Origin: DATDCV01 sp036524155
GTDB taxonomy: Bacteria > Verrucomicrobiota > Verrucomicrobiia > Limisphaerales > UBA8199
Reading direction: 5' to 3'
DNA length: 26,498 bases
Assembly (NCBI GenBank): GCA_036524155.1
Contig: DATDCV010000569.1
Span: 1 to 26,498, forward strand
Shown: positions 1 to 6,682 of the stretch, piece by piece
Position numbering within the stretch: the first letter of the stretch is position 1
Layout: each line of letters opens with the position of its first letter
Notes under the pieces: model-generated
The model's input: only the letters and a program-made list of their open reading frames with translations
What the model was told of the DNA's origin: nothing
Database searches by the model: none
Position numbers and translations under genes: made by a program

Positions 1-774
1 GCTCACCGCCAGAATGTCGTTGCGAGAGTTGGCCGGGCCGCTGACGTAGTACAGGGTGATGCTCGTGACCGGGCTGGTAGTATTAGTCAGGGCGACGTCG
101 CGGAAGTAAATCCGAGGATTGCCGCTGTTCGCATTCGCGTAGGTGAAGTTAACCGAACTGCCGCACCGTTCATTGGCGATAAGGATCACGTTAGACGTCC
201 CGTTGAACCAGTCGGGAGAACCGAACTGATTCGTCTCGGTAGTCCCGTCAGCATGGCGAGTCGCCACACCAACGACGCATCCGCCGTTGCCGCCGCTACC
301 AGCGAGGGAGAGAAGTGCATAAGCTGCTGGGGTAGTTAATGTAAACGTGCCGGAAGCGAGGCCTTTCGTACCATCTCCATAGATCAGGATGCCATTGGGA
401 GCGGTGTAATCCGGCGGCATCCGGAACGAGTAGTTCACTACCGAGGGATTGCCTGAATTCACGCCCGATACCGTGTTGCCCGGAAACACCACGTCGCCAA
501 GCGGAGGCGTGACAACGGTTCCTGGCGCCGGCAGGCCGTTGGCGGGATTGGCCGGATCATACCCGATTTCCATCCAGGTGTTGGCGCCGTTATTGGTGCC
601 CTGGTCAACAGTGGCGGTGGTGACCACTTTAAGCGCCGGGGTGGCTGTCTTTTCCACCACGACGTCGGCGTTGAAGCTTTCTGGCGTGATGGGAATAGGC
701 AGAAGCGCCGCCCGAGCATAATTTGCCACGGCAAGCGCGGCGAGGATGAAAGTTGGTTTCGTGAATACTCTCAT
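1..774 (-). CDS. Secreted repeat-module protein, N-terminal 258 residues (runs off left edge)
   Basis: An open frame starts at ATG 774 and stays open to base 1, so only the first 258 residues are seen. It begins with a clear Sec signal peptide: MRVFTK, then a hydrophobic stretch, then cleavage near YARA/ALLP. The mature part matches the start of the divergent neighbour. Shared features are a PI-x-P-x-SFN-x-DVV-x-E start, a GTN...NTW...GY-P...GLPA-G stretch, YxFxMPPDY, TLTTPAA, an E-T...DWFN segment, and a closing SPVTSI...AVS. It therefore holds one nearly complete copy of a module of about 230 residues. The product is presumably exported and beta-rich. Its function is unknown; adhesion or glycan binding is a guess from the neighbour's domains. 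No clear Shine-Dalgarno precedes the ATG. Confidence 0.85.
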   Translation of the reverse strand, partial: MRVFTKPTFILAALAVANYARAALLPIPITPESFNADVVVEKTATPALKVVTTATVDQGTNNGANTWMEIGYDPANPANGLPAPGTVVTPPLGDVVFPGNTVSGVNSGNPSVVNYSFRMPPDYTAPNGILIYGDGTKGLASGTFTLTTPAAYALLSLAGSGGNGGCVVGVATRHADGTTETNQFGSPDWFNGTSNVILIANERCGSSVNFTYANANSGNPRIYFRDVALTNTTSPVTSITLYYVSGPANSRNDILAVS

Positions 775-775
775 G

Positions 776-808
776 GTTGTGATACGTGGTTGCGATACGT
801 GATACGTG
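776..808. repeat. 13-bp direct repeat beside the divergent start
   Basis: GTTGTGATACGTG (776-788) is followed directly by GTTGCGATACGTG (789-801), with one mismatch. A partial third copy, ATACGTG, lies at 802-808. The repeat sits immediately upstream of the minus-strand ATG at 774. It could be a regulator site, an unstable repeat in the 5' leader, or chance. Confidence 0.6.
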
Positions 809-899
809 TTGTTGAGCTAGCGCTGCCAGAATCTTAGAACACCCCAGCGAGGTCAAGTAGAAATTCCCCGGTGTGAAACGCAAAAATCGCAGGGAGGAA

Positions 900-928
900 T
901 TGACGTCGGCCGGAGGTTTGCACATACT
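900..928 (+). promoter_or_regulatory. Possible sigma-70-type promoter for the 1618-residue protein gene
   Basis: TTGACG (900-905), a 17-base spacer and CATACT (923-928) resemble -35 and -10 elements (5/6 and 4/6). The leader would be roughly 165 bases long. The rest of the 326-base gap (775-1100) holds the 13-bp repeats and an inverted repeat, and I see no gene in it. Such matches are common by chance. Confidence 0.3.
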
Positions 929-1052
929 GCCGGCACGAAGCACGATGAGCATGTACCAGACGCATGTTTGGGCGAATCGTTGTCCATTGGGCCCTTCGGG
1001 GCGCCAACTTCGCGCTACGATAAACCTCCAACCAGAATACTCAGAGCCGCGT

Positions 1053-1074
1053 TTCGACGGCTGGATTCGTCGAA
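1053..1074. promoter_or_regulatory. Inverted repeat in the leader, possible operator or hairpin
   Basis: TTCGACG (1053-1059) and CGTCGAA (1068-1074) form a perfect 7-bp inverted repeat around an 8-base loop. It ends 26 bases before the chosen GTG start and just upstream of the ribosome binding site at 1088-1092. No T tract follows, so it is not a terminator. Confidence 0.4.
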
Positions 1075-1100
1075 TCGCGCGCACAAAAAGGACTCATCAC

Positions 1101-4100
1101 GTGAAACTCAAACTCATCCCCCTGGGACTGGCCCTCGGTGCGGCAACTCTCGCGCATGCGCAGTTCACCCCGGTCCCAATCGATCCCGCCAGCTTCAACC
1201 AGGACGTCGTCATCGAGGCGCCCGCGCCACCACCCCTCAGCAGCGCCGTCACGGCGACAATGGACGGCGGCACCAACAAAACCGGCAACACCTGGTATGA
1301 GCGGGGCTACAACCCCGCGGCGCCGACTACCGGTCTGCCAGCGGCCGGATCGCTGATCACAAGCGGTGCTTATGTTTTCCAGATGCCACCGGACTACCAC
1401 ACCAACAACGTCATCATGGTGGGCCATGCCAACGGTTTGCGAACTCCGGTCCTTGAGCCGGCCACGCTGACGCTGACTACCCCGGCCGCGTTCACCGGGC
1501 TGTCATTCCTCACCGACTCCGGCAATGGACCGGTGACTGTAGGTTATACGGTTCACTACGCGGACTCCTTTTCGGAATCGGGGACGTTCACCTCAACCGA
1601 CTGGTTCAACGCTGCCGCCAATGTCTATAACGCGGCTGGCCGCGTCCATGTGGTGAACGGCGTGGTTGCGAACGTCGGCGCCAGTCCAGCAGGGGCGCTT
1701 TTCGCCGCCGATATCCCGCTTATCAACCCAATGGCCAACGTCACGAGCGTTGACTTCAACTTTGTTGGGGGTAGTGCCGGCACCACGAACAGTAATGGTC
1801 GCGCGGTCATTTTCGCCATCAGCGGGGCCAAGGACTCCAGCACCGATTACACGAACATACTCGCCGTCACTGGTTTCAACCATGACGCCGTCGTGGAAGC
1901 CGATGGGCCGCCTGCCACCGGCACGGGTGTGGCCGACGCCAACGTTCTCACCAACCTCTGCACCGTCACCATGGACGGTGGCACCAGCAAAACGAACAAT
2001 TGCTGGTTTGAACAGGGTTTCTACAGATCCCTGCCGAACGTCGGGTTCCCTGCCGCCGGTTCCACTATTGCCAGCGCCGCCATCCCTGCGACCTACACGA
2101 TGCCGTCCAGCTACGCGACCAACAATGCCGTGGTCCTGGCCTCGAATTTCCCCAACGCCACGATCACGCTGGCAACTCCCGCCACCTATGGTGCCCTCTC
2201 ATTCCTGTGCTCCGCCGCCAATAACGACACCATCCTTCCGGTTGTCGTGACGTTCCAGGACGGTTCCAGCGAGACCAACGCCATCTTAGTTCCCGATTGG
2301 TCAAACCGCGCCGTCCCCTGGGCGTACCGCCCCTTCGGCCGCGTCAACCCCTACCTTCGCGTCGTTAACCAAACGCCGGACCAATATGTTGACCCCTTCG
2401 CGTTGGGGATCCCGGGATATGATTACCGCGGCGTTGGCCTCCCGTGGGCCTTGTTGTTCGATGCCGTTGTTCCGATCAACAACACGGCTAGCCCGGTCAC
2501 CAGCATTTCCCTCGCTCTCACCAACGGCGCTACTTCTACCCGCGTTACCGGGATCTATGCCGTCAGCGGTGCCCCGGCCGGCAAGGTCCCGCCGGTATTC
2601 GGCTCGCGCGGAACGGCTACCCCGGGCCAACCCGCCAATGCCGCCATCAACGCCATCAACCTTATCAAGACCTGGGAAAGCACCAACAACGTCGTCCTGT
2701 CCGTCACGAACATCGCCGGCACCAGCCCGATATCCTACCAATGGAAGAAAGCCCCTCGGGGTGGCGGCCTGCACGACATGACCTACAGCATTGACTACAA
2801 CACGTTCGCCAACGTCACCGATGGCGGAAGGATCTCTGGCGCCACTTCGAGCGCGCTAGTGATCAGCAATGCATTGAGCGCCGACTCCGCCGACTACCTC
2901 GTCGTCGCTTCCAGCGCCGGCGGCTCGATCACCAGCCTCGTGGCCACCGTGATGATTCTCACCACCAATCAGAGTCTTCTGGTGGGCGCGCCGCTCGGCG
3001 ACGTGATTACTCTATACAGCAGCGACACCTTCCCCACCGCCGAGAGTGTCGACCACGCCATTGACCGTGTCGCTCAGAAATGGTTGAGCCGTGGTCTCCA
3101 GAATAATGTAGTGCCATTCGTAGGACCGGTGGGATATGTCGTGACGCCGGTATCCGGCGCTTCGATTGTCACTTCCTTGCGGTTTTATGCCGCCAACGAT
3201 ACAGCGGGCCGTGACCCGTTTGATTACACCTTGGAGGGCTCGAACGACGGCGCCAACTGGACCCCTATCACCGGGGGCGCACTTAGGGGCACCCTTTCAT
3301 TGCCAAGCACCCGCAACAGTGCCTTTGTGGGCGCAGCTCCGCTGGTTCCGGACAGTTCTACGAATTATGTTACGGAAGTGGATTTTGCCAATACGGTCGG
3401 CTACAAATCCTATCGGGTTAGCATCACCAACATCTATGATTGGCGAAATATCGCACTGATGCAGATCGGTGAGATCGAGATGCTCGGCACGCTCGTGCCC
3501 AATCCGCCCGTCTTCACCCGCCAGCCTCACTCGGTCACCGTGTTCGCCGGCGCCTCACCGGTATTCAGCGCCGAGGCTGCGGGCTATCCTCCACCCCGGT
3601 TCCAATGGTTCAAGGACGGAACGCAGATCGCCGGGGCGACGGGTTCCTCCTATACGTTTGCCAACGCGCAAATCTCGGACACAGGCAGCACGTTCAGTTG
3701 CAACGCCATCAACGCCTTCGGCACGGTACCCAGCGCCCCGGCGATACTCACCGTCATCGCCGCCCCCACCCAGACCTATCCTGTGGCTGTGCTGGCCAAC
3801 GGCCCCGTCGGTTTCTGGCGTTTGGATGAGGGCCCGGACAATGGAACCGGCAATAACGGAATCGTCGCCCGCGATTACACTGGAGGCCATAACGGAACCT
3901 ACAGCAACGCCGTCCTGGCGGTTGAAGGTTACAATCCAGTCGCCGATTCGGATACGGCCGTTAATTTTGGAACTTTTGCCACGGTGAACAGTTACGTTGA
4001 CAATATTCTCGATGTTGACTTCGCCCGCGCGCCGAACGCGGCGAGCGGCGGTGTTTTCTCAATCGAAGCCTGGGCCTATGGCGGAGATCAATCGGCTGGG

Positions 4101-5957
4101 GCTGCCGTTGTAACCAAGGGCTATAACGGCATACTCGCAGCCGGCACGGGCACGGGCACAGAACAGTTCGCGCTGGATGTGGCGACCGTAGCGGGCTCGG
4201 TGAAGTACCGCTTCCTCGTCCGCGATGCCGCCGGAAACGGATACGTTGCGCAAAGTTCAGTAACGCCATATATCGGCGATATCCTTTCGGCCCAACCGGT
4301 GTGGCACCACCTGGTGGGCGTGTGCGACCAGCCCAGCGGGAAAGTGTACCTCTACGTGGACGGCCTGCTCGCCGCCAGCGGCAATATCGGGCAGAACGTG
4401 GGCATCCTCGCCCAGCCGTTACCGATGACCATCGGCGCCCGCAAATCGGGCGGCGCCACTGAATATGACAATCAGTGGAAAGGCCGGATTGACGACGTGG
4501 CGGTGTACAACACGGCGTTGAGTTCCGACCAGGTCCTCAGCCACTTCTTCGGCGCGCAGCTTCCTCCGGTCATCAGCCTCCAGCCGACGCCGACGAACAT
4601 GACCGCGCCGGAGAATATTTCCATAACCTTCGCCGCCGAGGCGTACGGGCCAGGCACGCTGGGTTTCCAGTGGTACCTGTCCGACGGCCTCTCGCCGGTC
4701 TCGCCGCTGGCTGGACAAACATCGTCCAACCTTACCTTCACGACCAAGTCTACGGACAGTGGCAGTTACCAGCTCGTGGTGACTAATAACTACGGTGCAG
4801 TCACCAGCGCCGTGGCACAATTGACAGTGGTCAGCGGGTTGCCGTCATATATCGTGGATCTGCCGACCTCCAGCACTATCGGTCTCGGACATATCATTCA
4901 ACTGCAGGTGTATCCCGGTGGCACCGCCCCGTTCACTTACCAGTGGAAGAAAGACGGCGTCAACCTGACGGATGATTACCGGACCAGTGGTTCGCAAACC
5001 AACGTCCTGACCATCGGGTATGCCACCAACACGGACAGCGGCACATACCAAGTGGTCGTCAGCAATGCCCAGGGCTCAACCCCAAGCGCAACCGACGCGG
5101 TTACCGTGAGCAGCTCAGGCCCGGGTTCAGTGGCGTTCAATGCCGCCGGCACCGGCTGGCAAATGCAAGGGTCGACACCGCCGATTATGGGCGACAACCG
5201 GCTGGAATTGACCTCCGGCCTGGGCAACACCGCCCGCTCGGCGTTCCTCACCTCGCCGATTGGCGTCGCTTCGTTCACCGCGTCCTTCGTTTACCAGGTC
5301 ACCAGTGGAGCAGGCGGGGCTGATGGCGTCACGTTCTGCATCCAAAATGCCGGGCCGACCTCCGTGGGTACCGGCGGTGGCGGACTGGGGTACGGCGGCA
5401 TCACACCCAGCGTGGCTTTAGGGCTCAACATCTATGCCAACAACACCAGGGGAATACAGGTGCTTCAAAACGGCAACTTGCCTGCGGCCGGCGCAGGCGC
5501 CTACTTCCCCATTGACCCTGTCCTCATCGGCGGAAACGCAAACCCTGTTCAGATCAATATCAGTTATGCCGGCGGCGTTCTCCAGGCCGCTTTCAAAGAC
5601 ACGGTCACGCAAGCCACCTATACGACAAACGTCGCGGTCAACATCCCGGGTGTCGTCGGCTCTAGCATGGCCTATTTTGGCTTCACTGGCGCGGATGGCG
5701 GTACGGCCTCTACCCAGGTCATCACGAGCTTCGGCATGTCGCCGCCTCCTGTTCGGCTGGGAGTCCAAAAAGTGGGTGACAGCATGGTTCTCACCTGGCC
5801 CGCAGCCACTGGAGCATTCCTGAGGTCCACCCCGAGTCTCACCAACCCGGTGTGGTCCTACTCCACGGATCTATTCCGCGTGGTTGACGGTCAGGTAAAC
5901 GTGACCGTAACGCCGCTGAATGGCAATGGGTTCTATCGCCTCGATATCTACCCATAG
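1101..5957 (+). CDS. Large secreted multidomain protein (repeat modules, Ig-like, discoidin-like, LamG, L-type lectin-like)
   Basis: The start is taken at GTG 1101. AAGGA lies 8 bases upstream (1088-1092), and the GTG opens a textbook signal peptide, MKLKLIPLGLALGAATLAHA. The frame is open back to 873, but that extension is not signal-like. Approximate layout of the 1618 residues: two copies of the module of about 230 residues shared with the divergent gene (22-250 and 252-490); an Ig-like region (about 500-620); a discoidin/F5-8-like segment with FYAANDT...TLEGSNDGANW (about 625-795); Ig (804-888); LamG/concanavalin-like with GFWRLDEG...IEAWAY...VWHHLVGV...LYVDG (893-1151); two Ig-like domains (1155-1337); an L-type-lectin-like domain (1342-1547); and a tail with LTWP...LRSTPSL...FYRL. 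That tail pattern is frequent at the ends of verrucomicrobial exported proteins. The role is probably cell-surface or extracellular binding; no catalytic domain was recognised. Confidence 0.88.
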   Translation: MKLKLIPLGLALGAATLAHAQFTPVPIDPASFNQDVVIEAPAPPPLSSAVTATMDGGTNKTGNTWYERGYNPAAPTTGLPAAGSLITSGAYVFQMPPDYHTNNVIMVGHANGLRTPVLEPATLTLTTPAAFTGLSFLTDSGNGPVTVGYTVHYADSFSESGTFTSTDWFNAAANVYNAAGRVHVVNGVVANVGASPAGALFAADIPLINPMANVTSVDFNFVGGSAGTTNSNGRAVIFAISGAKDSSTDYTNILAVTGFNHDAVVEADGPPATGTGVADANVLTNLCTVTMDGGTSKTNNCWFEQGFYRSLPNVGFPAAGSTIASAAIPATYTMPSSYATNNAVVLASNFPNATITLATPATYGALSFLCSAANNDTILPVVVTFQDGSSETNAILVPDWSNRAVPWAYRPFGRVNPYLRVVNQTPDQYVDPFALGIPGYDYRGVGLPWALLFDAVVPINNTASPVTSISLALTNGATSTRVTGIYAVSGAPAGKVPPVFGSRGTATPGQPANAAINAINLIKTWESTNNVVLSVTNIAGTSPISYQWKKAPRGGGLHDMTYSIDYNTFANVTDGGRISGATSSALVISNALSADSADYLVVASSAGGSITSLVATVMILTTNQSLLVGAPLGDVITLYSSDTFPTAESVDHAIDRVAQKWLSRGLQNNVVPFVGPVGYVVTPVSGASIVTSLRFYAANDTAGRDPFDYTLEGSNDGANWTPITGGALRGTLSLPSTRNSAFVGAAPLVPDSSTNYVTEVDFANTVGYKSYRVSITNIYDWRNIALMQIGEIEMLGTLVPNPPVFTRQPHSVTVFAGASPVFSAEAAGYPPPRFQWFKDGTQIAGATGSSYTFANAQISDTGSTFSCNAINAFGTVPSAPAILTVIAAPTQTYPVAVLANGPVGFWRLDEGPDNGTGNNGIVARDYTGGHNGTYSNAVLAVEGYNPVADSDTAVNFGTFATVNSYVDNILDVDFARAPNAASGGVFSIEAWAYGGDQSAGAAVVTKGYNGILAAGTGTGTEQFALDVATVAGSVKYRFLVRDAAGNGYVAQSSVTPYIGDILSAQPVWHHLVGVCDQPSGKVYLYVDGLLAASGNIGQNVGILAQPLPMTIGARKSGGATEYDNQWKGRIDDVAVYNTALSSDQVLSHFFGAQLPPVISLQPTPTNMTAPENISITFAAEAYGPGTLGFQWYLSDGLSPVSPLAGQTSSNLTFTTKSTDSGSYQLVVTNNYGAVTSAVAQLTVVSGLPSYIVDLPTSSTIGLGHIIQLQVYPGGTAPFTYQWKKDGVNLTDDYRTSGSQTNVLTIGYATNTDSGTYQVVVSNAQGSTPSATDAVTVSSSGPGSVAFNAAGTGWQMQGSTPPIMGDNRLELTSGLGNTARSAFLTSPIGVASFTASFVYQVTSGAGGADGVTFCIQNAGPTSVGTGGGGLGYGGITPSVALGLNIYANNTRGIQVLQNGNLPAAGAGAYFPIDPVLIGGNANPVQINISYAGGVLQAAFKDTVTQATYTTNVAVNIPGVVGSSMAYFGFTGADGGTASTQVITSFGMSPPPVRLGVQKVGDSMVLTWPAATGAFLRSTPSLTNPVWSYSTDLFRVVDGQVNVTVTPLNGNGFYRLDIYP

Positions 5958-5983
5958 GCCTGGCGGACATCCTTGAGCACGCG

Positions 5984-6017
5984 AAGGCCGGGGAGTTTCT
6001 CCCCGGCCTTTCTCTTT
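5984..6017 (+). terminator. Strong rho-independent terminator
   Basis: A perfect 12-bp stem, AAGGCCGGGGAG (5984-5995) pairing with CTCCCCGGCCTT (5999-6010), has a TTT loop and is followed by TCTCTTT. It lies 27 bases after the stop of the large secreted protein and separates it from the iron operon. It also argues against any feo start codon upstream of it. Confidence 0.93.
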
Positions 6018-6030
6018 CGGCTGGCGGCGG

Positions 6031-6070
6031 AAGGAAATCCTTCTTGCAACCGAGTCTCAATTACTTTACT
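6031..6070 (+). promoter_or_regulatory. Possible promoter/operator region of the feo operon
   Basis: An interrupted palindrome, AAGGA-AA-TCCTT (6031-6042), lies next to TTGCAA (6044-6049), then 15 bases, then TTTACT (6065-6070). If these are -35 and -10 boxes, transcription would start close to the GTG at 6081, giving a leaderless or nearly leaderless message. That would fit the missing Shine-Dalgarno. No recognisable Fur box is present. Confidence 0.3.
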
Positions 6071-6080
6071 GTGGCCCGCA

Positions 6081-6419
6081 GTGAAACAAGAATCGGTTTT
6101 CGTCATTCTCGAGGGCCAATGCGCCGGACCGGCGGTCTGCCCCCTAAGCCGGATAAAACCTGGCACGACCGTCGCCATCAAAGGATTGGCGACGGACCCC
6201 GCAGTACGGGACCGGTTGCGCGAGCTGGGATTCTGCGAGCAGCAACAAATCAAACTGGTCTCGCGCGACTCCAACTACATCTGCCAGGTCTGCAACGCGC
6301 GGCTGGGAATCAGCCGGAAGCTGGCCGACTCGATTTTGGTGGAGACGGTGGCGAAAGCTCAGCCGCCCGCACGCCGAGCCAAATCCTCAGAGCCCGCGTC
6401 CGCGACCGTGAGAGGCTGA
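6081..6419 (+). CDS. feoA: FeoA-domain protein, cysteine-rich variant
   Basis: This is a 112-residue protein with the FeoA (SH3-like) pattern: CPLSRIKPG, then RDRLRELGF, then a basic beta region. FeoA proteins are small cytoplasmic partners that support Fe(II) import by FeoB. Unusual features are five cysteines (C14, C20, C52, C68, C71), including a CxxC at 68-71, and a basic, alanine- and proline-rich C-terminal tail. GTG 6081 was chosen because the frame upstream (open to 5973) runs through the terminator; no ribosome binding site is obvious. It is followed after one base by a second feoA and then feoB, so all three are almost certainly co-transcribed. The cysteines suggest metal or Fe-S binding, which is inference only. 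Confidence 0.8.
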   Translation: MKQESVFVILEGQCAGPAVCPLSRIKPGTTVAIKGLATDPAVRDRLRELGFCEQQQIKLVSRDSNYICQVCNARLGISRKLADSILVETVAKAQPPARRAKSSEPASATVRG

Positions 6420-6420
6420 C

Positions 6421-6663
6421 ATGCCCGCCGTGCTTCAACCGCTGACGTCCGCGGGCCCCGGCCAAAGAGTGACGGTGGCCGAGATCAAAGTGCCGGCCGA
6501 GAGCCGCCCGCGCCTGATGGAGATGGGCTTGCTGGTAGGCACGCAAATCGAACTGGTGCGTTTTGCTCCATTAGGAGACCCGGTCGAGATCAAAGTTCGA
6601 GGATACAACCTGACGCTGCGCAAGCACGAAGCCGAGCAAATCTTCGTCCGCGCGGAGGCCTGA
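6421..6663 (+). CDS. feoA: FeoA, ferrous iron transport accessory protein
   Basis: This 80-residue protein is a canonical single FeoA domain of typical length. The visible pattern is L-TSAGPGQ, SRPRLMEMGLLVGTQIELV, then APLGDPVEIKVRGYNLTLRK-EAEQI. The ATG at 6421 lies one base after the stop of the preceding feoA, with GAGAGG (6410-6415) as a plausible ribosome binding site inside that gene. It has no cysteine, unlike its upstream paralogue. It probably binds the cytoplasmic part of FeoB and modulates transport; that role is family knowledge. Confidence 0.95.
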   Translation: MPAVLQPLTSAGPGQRVTVAEIKVPAESRPRLMEMGLLVGTQIELVRFAPLGDPVEIKVRGYNLTLRKHEAEQIFVRAEA

Positions 6664-6682
6664 CGGTCAGGGGCAGCGCGCG

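Noticed and set aside
629..1084. A 151-codon minus-strand frame spanning the divergent intergenic region
   Set aside because: It is out of frame with the minus-strand secreted protein and overlaps its signal-peptide region. No signal or family motif is visible.
873..1100. Extending the large secreted protein to an ATG at 873
   Set aside because: The extra 76 residues are not signal-like and would bury the clear signal peptide that starts at GTG 1101 behind a good ribosome binding site.
5973..6080. Starting the first feoA at ATG 5973
   Set aside because: That start would place a strong intrinsic terminator (5984-6017) inside the gene, and the extra residues are not FeoA-like.
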